Positions 8,386 to 17,150 are shown, counted from the stretch's first letter. The stretch is DNA of 64,000 bases from Streptomyces sp. A0958 (GCF_004795035.1 NZ_SSBK01000022.1:58618-122617); one strand, 5' to 3'. A program made the numbers and translations. Notes: generated from the sequence alone by a model not told the origin.

Positions 8386-9216
8386 TTACTGGGGGTCGGG
8401 CCCGGTGGCGACCGGGCGCGACTCGTCGCCGGACCACTGCGACCAGGAGCCCGCGTAGAGGGCGGCCGGGTGACCGGCCAGCTCCAGCGCCAACACCTGC
8501 TGGGCCGCGGAGACGCCCGAGCCGCAGTAGACGCCGACCTCGGTGGTGGTGTCACCGACACCCAGCCCGGCGAACCGGGAGGCCAGGCGCTCGGGGCTCA
8601 GGAACCGCCCGTCCGCGTCCACGTTCTCCCCGGTCGGGGCCGAGACCGCGCCGGGGATGTGCCCGCCGACCCGGTCGATGGGCTCCACATCGCCCCGGTA
8701 GCGCTCGGCCGCCCGCGCGTCGAGCAGCAGGCCCGAGCGGGCCAGGGCGGCGGCGCCGTCCGCGTCGAGCAGTGGCAGCGCCCCCGGCGCCGGCACGAAA
8801 TCGCCCTCCACGGGGTGCGGGGTCTCCTTCGACAGCTCCCCCGTCCAGGCGGCGAGACCGCCGTCCAGCACCCGGACGTCGCGGTGCCCCGCCCAGCGCA
8901 GCAGCCACCAGGCGCGCGCCGCGGCCCAGCCCTGGCCGCCGTCGTAGACGACCACCGGACCGTCCTCGCGGACTCCGGCGCGGCGCATCACGGCGCCGAA
9001 CTCGGTGGGGTCGGGCAACGGGTGGCGGCCGCCGTCGCCCGCCGGACCGGCGAGCTCCGTGTCGAGGTCGACGAAGACCGCGCCGGGGATGTGCCCCGCC
9101 TCGTAGTCGGGCCGGCCGTGCGGGCCGCCCAGCTGCCAACGTACGTCCAGGAGCACCGGCGGACGTGGCCCCGCCAGTTCGCTCGCACATTCGGATGCGG
9201 AGATGATGGGCTTCAT
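8386..9216 (-). CDS. Sulfurtransferase (two-domain rhodanese)
   Basis: Transfers sulfur from thiosulfate or 3-mercaptopyruvate to an acceptor, 276 aa. Two rhodanese domains: the N-terminal one is the inactive copy (VVVYDGGQGWAA, no Cys), and the C-terminal one has the active loop CGSGVSA in VGVYCGSGVSAAQQ. CG-x-GV/S is closer to the mercaptopyruvate type (CGxGVT) than to the thiosulfate type (CRKGVT). ATG at 9216 has GAGG 9 nt upstream; the ATG at 9225 abuts GAGG directly. Monocistronic, between tandem terminators and the divergent VOC gene. Confidence 0.9.
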   Translation of the reverse strand: MKPIISASECASELAGPRPPVLLDVRWQLGGPHGRPDYEAGHIPGAVFVDLDTELAGPAGDGGRHPLPDPTEFGAVMRRAGVREDGPVVVYDGGQGWAAARAWWLLRWAGHRDVRVLDGGLAAWTGELSKETPHPVEGDFVPAPGALPLLDADGAAALARSGLLLDARAAERYRGDVEPIDRVGGHIPGAVSAPTGENVDADGRFLSPERLASRFAGLGVGDTTTEVGVYCGSGVSAAQQVLALELAGHPAALYAGSWSQWSGDESRPVATGPDPQ

Positions 9217-9446
9217 ACGTGCCATCCTCGCGCAGACGCCCGGCCGTCCGTGACAACGACGGAGCCGCCATACCGCAACAAACCGGGCTACCTGCATCGA
9301 GATCCCGGAAAGGACGGCGCGGCCGGAGCGCATCCCGCGCCCGGTGGTGCAAACATCTGCTCGGGGCGCACACCGGTCGCACCGCACCACGGCGCGCACG
9401 CCCCGTTCCCCCGTACGGCCACCACGATGGTCCGAGGAGAGTGACG

Positions 9447-10223
9447 ATGACCGAGGCTGCCGCTCGGCGTACACCCGGAACACCTTGCTGGGTGAGCCTG
9501 ATCGTGCACGGCCTGCGCACGACCCAGAACTTCTACGCCGAGCTGTTCGGCTGGGAGTTCGGCCCCGGCCCCGAACAGCTCGGCCCGTACGTGCGGGCGC
9601 TGATCGACGGGAAGGAGGTCGCGGGCATCGGCGAGCTGCCGCCCGACCGGCACCTCCCGATCGCCTGGACGACCTATCTGGCCACCGACGACGCCGATCA
9701 GACGGCGGAGTCGATCCGGGCCTGCGGCGGCACGGTCGGCGTCGGGCCGCTCGAAGCGGGCGAGGCGGGCCGGCTGGCCATCGCCTCCGACCCGGGCGGC
9801 GCCGTCTTCGGGATCTGGCAGGCGGCCGCCCATCTGGGCACCTCGCTGGCCGGGGCGCCCGGCACGCCCGTCTGGAACGAGCTGGTGACCCGGGAGACGT
9901 CGACGGTCGCCAAGTTCTACCAGGCCGTCTTCGGCTACGAGACCAAGGCCGTCGTCTCGGCCGACTTCGACTACCAGACCCTGCACCTCGAAGGCCGCCC
10001 GGTGGCCTCGCTGCACGGCGTCGGCCATGCCCTGCTGCGCGACCGGGGCCCGCACTGGATGACGTATTTCGAGGTGGCCGACACCGACGAGGCCGCCCGG
10101 CGGGTGGCGGAGCTCGGCGGGCAGGTCCTGAGCCCCCCCAAGGAGGCCCCCGGCGGCAGAGTGGCGACGGTCGCGGACCCGGAGGGCGCGGTGTTCACGA
10201 TTCAGCGGTCGGCGGCGGGCTGA
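9447..10223 (+). CDS. Two-domain VOC (glyoxalase/bleomycin-resistance) protein
   Basis: 258-aa protein of two tandem vicinal-oxygen-chelate domains (first CWVSLIVHGLRTTQNFYAELFGWEF, shown here only by its features; second begins near residue 140, WNELVTRETSTVAKFYQAVFGYE). Each ends with a DPxGAVF motif (SDPGGAVFGIW, ADPEGAVFTIQ). Similar Streptomyces proteins are annotated as hydroxylases or resistance proteins, but no substrate can be inferred. ATG at 9447 follows GAGGAGAG. Its 3' end overlaps the convergent membrane gene by 29 bp. Confidence 0.85.
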   Translation: MTEAAARRTPGTPCWVSLIVHGLRTTQNFYAELFGWEFGPGPEQLGPYVRALIDGKEVAGIGELPPDRHLPIAWTTYLATDDADQTAESIRACGGTVGVGPLEAGEAGRLAIASDPGGAVFGIWQAAAHLGTSLAGAPGTPVWNELVTRETSTVAKFYQAVFGYETKAVVSADFDYQTLHLEGRPVASLHGVGHALLRDRGPHWMTYFEVADTDEAARRVAELGGQVLSPPKEAPGGRVATVADPEGAVFTIQRSAAG

Positions 10224-10641
10224 CGGCGCTCCGCACCCAGCGCCAGGGCACGAGCTGGACGGCGCCGAAGGCCACTTCGGCCACCAGGAACAGCCAGAGC
10301 CAGTACGGGGCGCCGTGGGCCAGCGCGTACGCCTGCCACAGGGCGAACAGCGTGCGCGCGAGGCCGTCGTACAGGCCGTGCACCGGCAGCGGCCGGACGA
10401 TCCGCAGGAGCGCCCAGACGACCACCACCGAACCCATCAGGTTCGCGTAGAGGGTTTCTATCGGGTCGAGGGCGGGCAGGGTGCCCGCCCCGAACGCATC
10501 ACCGAGCCGGGACAGCGCGGTGTGAACCAGCGCGTACGTCCACGGGGTGGCGAACCCGGCGGTGACGACGAGGTCGTACCAGGCACTCGCGCGTACGGCG
10601 CGCGGATAGGCGGGGTGGGAGGGGGCGATGGTACGGATCAA
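10195..10641 (-). CDS. Small four-helix integral membrane protein
   Basis: 148-aa hydrophobic protein with about four membrane segments (YDLVVTAGFATPWTYALVH; NLMGSVVVVWALLRIV; the long stretch LFALWQAYALAHGAPYWLWL and LFLVAEVAFGAVQLV). Family not recognised. TTG at 10641 is preceded by AGGAG at a good distance. It is divergent from a MerR regulator, and its promoter has the long spacer typical of MerR-activated genes, so it is probably the target of that regulator. The last 29 bp overlap the VOC gene tail to tail. Confidence 0.7.
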   Translation of the reverse strand: MIRTIAPSHPAYPRAVRASAWYDLVVTAGFATPWTYALVHTALSRLGDAFGAGTLPALDPIETLYANLMGSVVVVWALLRIVRPLPVHGLYDGLARTLFALWQAYALAHGAPYWLWLFLVAEVAFGAVQLVPWRWVRSAVSPPPTAES

Positions 10642-10678
10642 GGCGGGGCTCCTACCGGCTTCCTGGACGGACGTCCCG

Positions 10679-10710
10679 ACCGTAAACAGTGGAGTACTGT
10701 CCAAGGTCAA
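10679..10710 (-). promoter_or_regulatory. MerR-type promoter/operator with 20-bp spacer
   Basis: On the minus strand: -35 TTGACC (10705-10710) and -10 TACGGT (10679-10684), separated by 20 bp. The spacer contains the dyad ACAGT-ACTCC-ACTGT. Overlong spacers with a central dyad are the hallmark of MerR-family activation by DNA distortion. Confidence 0.7.
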
Positions 10711-10738
10711 GTCCGCGGGCCCGGGGGGAAGAAGAGTC

Positions 10739-11095
10739 ATGCGTATCGGGGAGCTGGCCGCACAGACGGGGCTGACCAGGGACACCATCCGCTTCTACGA
10801 GAAGACCGGGCTGATCACCGGGCAGCGGCTGGTCAACGGCTACCGCGACTTCCCGCCGGAGACGGTGCCCTGGCTGGGTTACGTCCGCACCGCGCAGGCG
10901 CTCGGCTTCTCACTGGCCGAGATCGCGCGCACCGGTGAGGAACTGCGCGACGCGCCCGACAGCGCCGAGGCCCTGTCCGCGCTGTTCGAGGAGAAGATCG
11001 CGTTGATCGACGCGCGGATGGCGCGGCTCGCCGGCCTGCGGGCCGACCTCGCCGCGCGCGTCGGCTCCGGATGCCCGCTGCGGGCGGCCGGCTGA
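10739..11095 (+). CDS. MerR family transcriptional regulator
   Basis: 118-aa regulator. The N-terminal winged helix (MRIGELAAQTGLTRDTIRFYEKTGLI) is a classic MerR DNA-binding domain, followed by the dimerisation helix (EEKIALIDARMARLAGLRADL). A single Cys remains in the tail (GSGCPL), so a metal-thiolate site like that of MerR or CueR is not evident and the signal is unknown. ATG at 10739 follows GGGGGAAGAAGAG. It probably controls the divergent membrane gene and itself through the dyad at 10679-10710. Confidence 0.9.
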   Translation: MRIGELAAQTGLTRDTIRFYEKTGLITGQRLVNGYRDFPPETVPWLGYVRTAQALGFSLAEIARTGEELRDAPDSAEALSALFEEKIALIDARMARLAGLRADLAARVGSGCPLRAAG

Positions 11096-11126
11096 GCCGG
11101 GCGACTGCCGCCGGGCCGGGCCTGGA

Positions 11127-11777
11127 TCAGGCGGAGGACATCGGCAGGACGTCCGGGGAGAGCGCGCCCGCCTGCGCGGACGCCGCGGTCATGCGGCGGC
11201 GGTGGTGTCGGCGGCAGAGCACCTCGTAACCGACCTCGCCCGCCGGGCGGTTCACGTCGCCGACGACGACCTGCGCGCCCTCGACGACCATCTCGCCGTC
11301 TATCGTCCGGGCGTTGTGCGTGGCCCGGGCCCCGCACCAGCAGAGGGCTTCGACCTGAAGGGCCTCTATCCGGTCGGCCAGCTCGACCAGCCGCTGCGAG
11401 CCGGGGAACAGCCTGGTGCGGAAGTCCGTCGTGATGCCGAACGCGAAGACGTCCATCTCCAGGTCGTCCACGACCCGGGCCAGCTGGTCGATCTGGGCGG
11501 GCGCCAGGAACTGCGCCTCGTCCACGATCACGTAGTCGACCCTGGCGCCCTTGGACAGCTGGGCGACCAGATACGCGTACAGGTCCATCCCCTCGTCCAC
11601 CTCGACCGCCTCGGTCACCAGGCCGAGCCGGGAGGACAGCTTCCCCTCCCCCGCCCGGTCGTCCCGGGTGAAGATCACGCCCTGCAGCCCCCGGGCCGAG
11701 CGGTTGTGGCCGATCTGGAGGGCCAGCGTGCTCTTTCCGCAGTCCATCGTTCCGGAGAAGAACACAAGCTCGGGCAT
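11127..11777 (-). CDS. tdk: Thymidine kinase (type II)
   Basis: Phosphorylates thymidine in the nucleotide salvage pathway, 216 aa. Walker A is GTMDCGKST, Walker B/DEAQ is VIVDEAQFL, and the lasso zinc site is represented by CWC and CRRHH near the C-terminus. ATG at 11777. It lies 58 nt downstream of the phosphodiesterase gene on the same strand and is the last gene of a likely operon with the DUF5998 and phosphodiesterase genes. Convergent with merR. Confidence 0.95.
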   Translation of the reverse strand: MPELVFFSGTMDCGKSTLALQIGHNRSARGLQGVIFTRDDRAGEGKLSSRLGLVTEAVEVDEGMDLYAYLVAQLSKGARVDYVIVDEAQFLAPAQIDQLARVVDDLEMDVFAFGITTDFRTRLFPGSQRLVELADRIEALQVEALCWCGARATHNARTIDGEMVVEGAQVVVGDVNRPAGEVGYEVLCRRHHRRRMTAASAQAGALSPDVLPMSSA

Positions 11778-11835
11778 GAGGGGTTGAGCACCTTTCGGGA
11801 CAGGCGGGGAGAGCGGCGGAGCGGGACGGCAGGGG

Positions 11836-13023
11836 CTACGAGCGTACTTCCAGGAGCGGGACGAACTGCTCGACGGGGGTCATCGAACCGTGCATGCCGA
11901 CCATGGCCGACTCGTTCGGCTCGTTGCGGGACGCGATGATGACCACGTCGTCGTGGGCCGCCGCGACCACGTCACCGATCCTGCCGTACACCCGCTCGTC
12001 GATCCGGGGGCCGAACCAGCCGGCCGCGACGGCCTCGTCCCGGCTCGCCACCCAGAACTGCTCGCCCAGCACCTCGCGCCAGACGGCGAGCACGTCCGAC
12101 TCGGCGCCCGGGACCGCGTACACGTGCCGGGCCCGACCCTCGCCGCCGAGCAGCGCGACGCCCGCGCCCAGCTCCCAGTCCTCGTCGAAGTCGATCCGGG
12201 ACTGCTCGTCGAACGGGATGTCGATCATCCCGTGGTCGGCGGTGACGTAGAGCGCCGAGCGCGGCGGAAGCTGCTCGGCCAGGCGTTGGGCCAGCCCGTC
12301 CACGTACATCAACTGGCCGCGCCAGGCGTCCGAGTCGGTGCCGAAGCGGTGCCCCTTGCCGTCGACCTCGCTGTAGTACGTGTAGACGAGCGAACGGTCG
12401 CCCGCGGCCAGCCGCTCGGCGGCGGTGTCCATCCGCTCCTCGCCGGTGAGCCGGCCGAGGAACGAGCCGCCGCTGAGCGCGACCTTGGTCAGCGGGGTCT
12501 GCTCGAAGGCCGGAGCGGAGACCTGGGCAGTGCGGACTCCGGCCGCGTCGGCGAGCTGGAAGACGGTGGGATAGGGCTGCCACGCCTTCGGCGGGGTCCA
12601 CGGGTTCCAGCGGAGCTGGTTCATCAGCTCGCCGGTCTCCGGATTGCGGACGGTGTAGCCGGGAAGACCGTGCTCGCCGGGGGGCAGCCCGGTGCCGACC
12701 GAGGCCAGCGAGGTCGCGGTGGTGGCCGGGAAGCCCGCGGTGATCGGGCGGCCCGTGCCGCCGCGCGAGCCGGGCAGCAGGGAGTGCAGGAACGGGGCCT
12801 CGTCGGGATGGGCCTTGATCTGCTCCCAGCCGAGGCCGTCGATCAGGAAGACGCAGTTGCGGTCGGCGGGGGTGAGCTCACCGATCGCCGCGGTGAAACC
12901 GGGCACTTCCTGACCCGCGAGCAGCGTCGGCAGCAGATCGGCGAGCGAGCCGCTGCCGTACTCCGGTACGGGGGCCGTGTCGACGGGCAGCAGGACGGGG
13001 TCCTGCCAGGCCGGCTGGGCCAT
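11836..13023 (-). CDS. Nucleotide pyrophosphatase/phosphodiesterase family protein
   Basis: Alkaline-phosphatase-superfamily enzyme of 395 aa. Metal and nucleophile motifs are present in order: Asp in LIDGLGW, nucleophile Thr in FPATTATSLASVGTG, Asp/His in SEVDGKGHRFG, ADHGM and the final His in VGMHGS. It probably cleaves phosphodiester or pyrophosphate bonds. There is no signal peptide, so it is cytoplasmic. Its ATG overlaps the stop of the upstream DUF5998 gene (TGATG), indicating translational coupling. Confidence 0.9.
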   Translation of the reverse strand: MAQPAWQDPVLLPVDTAPVPEYGSGSLADLLPTLLAGQEVPGFTAAIGELTPADRNCVFLIDGLGWEQIKAHPDEAPFLHSLLPGSRGGTGRPITAGFPATTATSLASVGTGLPPGEHGLPGYTVRNPETGELMNQLRWNPWTPPKAWQPYPTVFQLADAAGVRTAQVSAPAFEQTPLTKVALSGGSFLGRLTGEERMDTAAERLAAGDRSLVYTYYSEVDGKGHRFGTDSDAWRGQLMYVDGLAQRLAEQLPPRSALYVTADHGMIDIPFDEQSRIDFDEDWELGAGVALLGGEGRARHVYAVPGAESDVLAVWREVLGEQFWVASRDEAVAAGWFGPRIDERVYGRIGDVVAAAHDDVVIIASRNEPNESAMVGMHGSMTPVEQFVPLLEVRS

Positions 13024-13619
13024 CAGCGGCCGGCCGCCGCGGTCGCGGCCGTGGCCTCGGAGAGCGCCTGGGCGAAGGCGAGGGTCTGGCGCACGGTGTC
13101 CGGGCCGTCGCCGGCCTCGCTGACCCGCAGGCTCAGGTCGTCGGCGGTGGAGCTGCCGGTGTAGCCGTGGTCGGCCTCGCAGTTGGGGTCGCCGCAGGCG
13201 GCGGGCTCCAGGTCGATCCGGGAGACCGCGCCCCAGCCGATGGTCAGGACGACCTCGCGGGGCAGCGTGCCCGGGACGTACTTCTCCGGGTTGGCCACGA
13301 CCCGGCTGACCACGACCGAGGAGATCCGGTCGAGCTTGACCGACTCGGTGGAGGTGGTGGCGTACGGCGACGGGGAGCTGGTGTCGGCGTTCTGCTCGTC
13401 GGTGTGGCTGACGATGAAGCGGGTGTCCGTGAGCACCAGGACCGTGACGTGCCGGCGCACCTCGTTGGAGTCGAAGGTGGTCTCCTGGTGCACCAGGTAG
13501 GAAGCGACCGGCTCACCGCCCACGGCGGCCTCCACCGCCTCGGCCACGAGGGCCGGGTAGTAGCCGCTGCGCTCGATCGCCGCGCGCAGCCCCTGGGTCG
13601 TCGTACCGGTCTTAGCCAT
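13023..13619 (-). CDS. DUF5998 family protein
   Basis: Conserved actinobacterial protein of 198 aa with no assigned function. It contains a regular alpha/beta region (VTVLVLTDTRFIVSHTDEQ, SVVVSRVV) and a two-cysteine motif CGDPNCEADHGYTG that may bind metal. I chose ATG at 13619 (MAKTGTT) because AGGA lies 8 nt upstream; an ATG 3 codons earlier is less well placed. Its stop codon overlaps the start of the phosphodiesterase gene. Confidence 0.82.
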   Translation of the reverse strand: MAKTGTTTQGLRAAIERSGYYPALVAEAVEAAVGGEPVASYLVHQETTFDSNEVRRHVTVLVLTDTRFIVSHTDEQNADTSSPSPYATTSTESVKLDRISSVVVSRVVANPEKYVPGTLPREVVLTIGWGAVSRIDLEPAACGDPNCEADHGYTGSSTADDLSLRVSEAGDGPDTVRQTLAFAQALSEATAATAAAGR

Positions 13620-13645
13620 GGGGACCATCCTACGGGGGGCGGATG

Positions 13646-13681
13646 GCTGCCGGGGACGCCTCGGCGCCCCCGCACGGCAGG
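13646..13681 (-). terminator. Hairpin between patA-like gene and DUF5998 gene
   Basis: CTGCCG at 13647-13652 pairs with CGGCAG at 13675-13680, with GGGG/CCCC pairing inside. It probably ends the transcript of the acetyltransferase gene. No T-run follows. Confidence 0.4.
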
Positions 13682-13719
13682 GTCCAGGAGGATGCGAGCG
13701 GGGTGCGCCGGCGGCCGGG

Positions 13720-16626
13720 TCAGTAGTTGGACAGGCGGCGCGGGCCGAGGTCGGTCCGGGCCGGGGGCGGCGCGAGGCGGACGCTCGCCCCGAGGACGGA
13801 GAGCCCCTGGGGGGCGACCACGACCGGTTCCAGGGCGATGGAGACCACTTCGGGGTGGTCGTCGACCAGCCGGGAGACCCGCAGCAGCAGCTCCTCCAGC
13901 GCGGCGGTGTCCACCGGCGCCGAGCCGCGCCAGCCGAAGAGGACCGGGGCCGCGCGGATGGAGCGGATCAGTTCGGCGGCGTCGCGGTCGGTGGCCGGGA
14001 CCAGGCGGTGGGCGGTGTCGCCGAGGAGTTCGGAGGGCGCGCCCGCCAGGCCGAAGGAGAGGACGGCGCCCGCGGCCGGGTCGATGGTGGCCCGTACGAC
14101 GGTGTCGACGCCGCGCGGGGCCATGGCCTGGACGACGGGCCGCAGCTCCGCGGGCTTGCCGAGCAGTTCGGTCAGATCGCCGTACGCGCGGCGCAGCGCG
14201 GCCTCGCTGCCGAGGTCCAGGCGTACGCCGCCGAGGTCGGCCCGGTGGCGCAGATGGGGCGCGGTGGTCTTCAGGGCCACCGGGTAGCCGAGCAGGGCGG
14301 CGGCGGCCACCGCCTCTTCCGGTCCGGGGGCGGGCAGGGCGGGGCGTACGGCGATGCCGTAGCAGGCGAGCAGTTCGCGGGCCTCGTCGTGGCCCAGCGG
14401 CCGGCCGCGCGGGTCGGGGTCCTGGCCGAGCAGGGCGTCGATGCGGGCGGCGGCGCCCGGCGCGTCGATGGTGTCGTCGAGGAAGTCGGGCACCTTGCCG
14501 GGCACCGCGGCCTGGCGCCGCCACTGGGCGTACCGCACGGCTTCGGCGAGGGCCCGGACGGCCCGTTCGGCGGCGGGGTAGGCGGGGATGCGGCCGACGG
14601 GGCGAGGGGCTTCGGCGGCGTCGGCACCGGGTTCGGCTTCGCCGGGTGCCTGGGCGGGGGTGGTGTCCGGGGCGGGCGGGGGCGTCACGGGGGCGTCCGC
14701 GGGGGCTCCCTGCGACGCGACGAAGGGCTGTGCGGCCGGGCGCTGCTGGGCCACGGTGCTGGTGGCGGCGGACAGGGCCTCCGCCAGGCCGCCGATCTCC
14801 ACGTGGACCACGGCGACCGGCTTGGCGGGTCCGGTGGCCGCTGCCGCGTGCAGGGCGGTGGCCAGGACCTCGCCGTCGCCCGTCTCCGCCTCGCCGTTCT
14901 CGCCGACCCAGGGGATGGCCGTCACGATCACGGCGTCGCAGCCCCCGTCGGCCAGCGCCCCGGCCAGCGCGTCCCGGAAGTCCTGCGGGGTGGCGGAGGT
15001 GGTGAGGTCGACGGGCGGGCGCGGGCGGAGCCCCTCGGCCAGGCAGGCGTCGTAGGTGAGCAGCCCGAGGGACTCGGAGTTGCCGAGGATCGCGACACGG
15101 CCGCCCGCCGGGAGCGGCTGGTCGGCGAGGAGCAGGCCCGCGTCGACCATCTCCGTGACCGTGTCGACGCGGATCACGCCCGCCTGCCGCATCAGCGCGG
15201 AGACCGTCGCGTCGGGGATGCGGCTGACGGGGACCGCGTGGCCGGGCGGGGTGGAACCGCTGTGCCGGGCGCCCTTCACCACGACCACCGGCTTCACGGC
15301 GGCGGTGCGGCGGGCGAGGCGGGTGAACTTGCGGGGGTTGCCGAGCGATTCCAGGTAGAGCAGGGCGACATCGGTGTCCGGGTCCTCGTACCAGTACTGG
15401 AGGAAGTCGTTGCCGGAGATGTCGGCGCGGTTGCCGGCCGAGATGAAGGTGGAGAGGCCGGCGCCGCGCCGGTAGAGGCCGGAGAGCAGGGCGATGCCGA
15501 TCGCGCCGGACTGGGTGAACAGGCCGATGCGCCCGGAGGCGGGCCGTTCCGGGGCGAGGGAGGCGTTGAGCCGGACCGCCTCGGCGTTGTTGATGATGCC
15601 GAAGGCGTTGGGCCCGATGATCCGCATGCCGTACGAACGGGCCTGGCGCACCAGTTCCCGCTGGCGTTCACGGCCTTCGGCGCCCCACTCGGCGTACCCG
15701 GCGGAGAGCACCACCAAGCCCTGGACGCCGTGTTCCCCGCAGTCCGCGACGGCTTCCGGAACCCGGTCGGCGGGTACGGCGACGACCGCGAGGTCGACGG
15801 GTTCGCCGATCTCGCCCAGGGAGCGGCGGGCGGGAACGCCGTCGATCGTGCCCTGGTCGGCGGCGAAGGCGCTGTTCACCGCGTAGACGCGGCCGGTGAA
15901 GCCCGCGCCGAGCAGGTTGCGCAGGACCGTGCGGCCGACGCCGCCGGGGGTGCGGCCGGCCCCGATGACGGCGACGGAGCCGGGGGCGAGCAGCCGCTGC
16001 ACGGACCGGGCCTCGGCGCGCTGTTCCCGGGCGCGCTGGACGGCCAGGGACTCGGCGGTGGGTTCGAGGTCGAGGGTGAGGTGGACGGAGCCGTCCTCGA
16101 AGCTGCGCTGCTGGGTGTATCCGGCGTCCCGGAACACCTTGATCATCTTGGTGTTGGCGGGCAGCACCTCGGCGGCGAAGCGGCGGATGCCGCGCTCGCG
16201 GGCGACGGCCGCGATGTGTTCGAGCAGGGTCGAGGCCACGCCGCGGCCCTGGTGGGCGTCCTGGACGAGGAAGGCGACCTCGGCCTCGTCGGCGGGGGCG
16301 GAGGCGGGCCGGCCGGTCGCGTCGATCCGGTCATAGCGGACGGTGGCGATGAACTCGCCGCCCACCGTGACGGCGAGGCCCACCCTGTCGACGTAGTCGT
16401 GATGGGTGAAGCGGTGGACGTCCTTCGCGGAGAGCCGGGGGTAGGGCGCGAAGAAGCGGTAGTACTTCGACTCGTCGGAAACCTGCTCGTAGAAGCTGAC
16501 CAGGCGTTCGGCGTCGTCCGTGGTGATGGGCCTGATCCGCGCGGTGCCGCCGTCGCGGAGCACCACGTCCGCCTCCCAGTGATCGGGGTAGGCGTGATGC
16601 GGACTCTGCTCCGGAGAGGGCTGCAT
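13720..16626 (-). CDS. PatA-like protein acetyltransferase: N-terminal GNAT plus acyl-CoA synthetase (NDP-forming)-like domains
   Basis: 968 aa. Residues about 25-190 are a GNAT acetyltransferase with the acetyl-CoA loop QGRGVAS. Residues about 210-650 resemble the CoA-binding and ligase regions of ADP-forming acyl-CoA synthetase (SVAVIGAGRTPGGVG, FTQSGAIG). A Pro/Ala-rich linker leads to an ATP-grasp-like domain (residues about 720-960). GNAT first and synthetase second is the arrangement described for S. lividans PatA, which acetylates acetoacetyl-CoA synthetase; a similar role in acyl-CoA synthetase control is inferred. ATG at 16626; a TTG two codons earlier is less likely. Confidence 0.88.
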   Translation of the reverse strand: MQPSPEQSPHHAYPDHWEADVVLRDGGTARIRPITTDDAERLVSFYEQVSDESKYYRFFAPYPRLSAKDVHRFTHHDYVDRVGLAVTVGGEFIATVRYDRIDATGRPASAPADEAEVAFLVQDAHQGRGVASTLLEHIAAVARERGIRRFAAEVLPANTKMIKVFRDAGYTQQRSFEDGSVHLTLDLEPTAESLAVQRAREQRAEARSVQRLLAPGSVAVIGAGRTPGGVGRTVLRNLLGAGFTGRVYAVNSAFAADQGTIDGVPARRSLGEIGEPVDLAVVAVPADRVPEAVADCGEHGVQGLVVLSAGYAEWGAEGRERQRELVRQARSYGMRIIGPNAFGIINNAEAVRLNASLAPERPASGRIGLFTQSGAIGIALLSGLYRRGAGLSTFISAGNRADISGNDFLQYWYEDPDTDVALLYLESLGNPRKFTRLARRTAAVKPVVVVKGARHSGSTPPGHAVPVSRIPDATVSALMRQAGVIRVDTVTEMVDAGLLLADQPLPAGGRVAILGNSESLGLLTYDACLAEGLRPRPPVDLTTSATPQDFRDALAGALADGGCDAVIVTAIPWVGENGEAETGDGEVLATALHAAAATGPAKPVAVVHVEIGGLAEALSAATSTVAQQRPAAQPFVASQGAPADAPVTPPPAPDTTPAQAPGEAEPGADAAEAPRPVGRIPAYPAAERAVRALAEAVRYAQWRRQAAVPGKVPDFLDDTIDAPGAAARIDALLGQDPDPRGRPLGHDEARELLACYGIAVRPALPAPGPEEAVAAAALLGYPVALKTTAPHLRHRADLGGVRLDLGSEAALRRAYGDLTELLGKPAELRPVVQAMAPRGVDTVVRATIDPAAGAVLSFGLAGAPSELLGDTAHRLVPATDRDAAELIRSIRAAPVLFGWRGSAPVDTAALEELLLRVSRLVDDHPEVVSIALEPVVVAPQGLSVLGASVRLAPPPARTDLGPRRLSNY

Positions 16627-16760
16627 GGGCAAAGCCTACGGCCGTCCCACCGGTCGCGGGGGTGCCGGGGCGGGGGCAGTCTGGGTGTCCGGACGACGGT
16701 ACGGCGCGGGGCGCGGAAGGGCTCGCGGGTCGGCCCGGAGCATCGCGCACCACATGAGAG

Positions 16761-16776
16761 ACTGGTCTAGACAACC
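16761..16776 (+). promoter_or_regulatory. DasR-responsive element (dre) upstream of ptsH
   Basis: ACTGGTCTAGACAACC matches the published dre consensus ACTGGTCTAGACCACT at 13 of 16 positions, including the whole left arm. It lies 24 bp before the ptsH start. DasR, the GlcNAc-responsive GntR repressor, is known to control ptsH in S. coelicolor. Confidence 0.85.
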
Positions 16777-16799
16777 ATTGATTCGTGAAGGGCAGAACC

Positions 16800-17081
16800 A
16801 TGGCTGAGCGCCGCGTCAACGTCGGTTGGGCCGAGGGCCTGCACGCCCGCCCCGCTTCCATCTTCGTCCGTGCCGCTACGGCTTCCGGCGTTCCCGTCAC
16901 CATCGCCAAGGCGGACGGCAACCCGGTGAACGCGGCCTCCATGCTCGCGGTGCTCGGTCTGGGGGCGCAGGGCGGCGAGGAGATCGTGCTCGCGTCCGAG
17001 GCGGACAACGCCGAAGCCGCTCTGGACCGTCTGGCCAAGCTGGTCGCCGAGGGGCTCGAGGAGCTTCCGGAGACCGTCTGA
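16800..17081 (+). CDS. ptsH: Phosphocarrier protein HPr
   Basis: 93-aa histidine phosphocarrier of the sugar phosphotransferase system; it passes phosphate from Enzyme I to EIIA components (in Streptomyces for GlcNAc and fructose). The phosphorylatable His is in GLHARPAS. The region around NAASMLAVLGLGAQGGEEI holds the regulatory-site position: Ser follows NAA as in HPr(Ser46). ATG at 16800 follows GAAGGGC. A dre box precedes it and a hairpin terminator follows, so it is monocistronic. Equivalent to SCO5841. Confidence 0.96.
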   Translation: MAERRVNVGWAEGLHARPASIFVRAATASGVPVTIAKADGNPVNAASMLAVLGLGAQGGEEIVLASEADNAEAALDRLAKLVAEGLEELPETV

Positions 17082-17110
17082 GCCGGCCACGACCGCCGGA
17101 ATTCTCACGG

Positions 17111-17150
17111 GAAAGCCGCGGCCCCCGTCACGGGGCGCTGCGGCTTTTTC
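17111..17150 (+). terminator. Rho-independent terminator of ptsH
   Basis: AAAGCCGC (17112-17119) pairs with GCGGCTTT (about 17139-17146), enclosing CCCCGTCACGGGG, and is followed by TTTTTC. It sits 30 bp past the ptsH stop. Confidence 0.85.

Noticed and set aside
13618..16770. Long plus-strand open frame opposite the patA-like gene
   Set aside because: It mirrors a well-conserved minus-strand gene with recognisable domains; high GC creates such antisense frames. No ribosome-binding site and Gly/Arg-rich translation.
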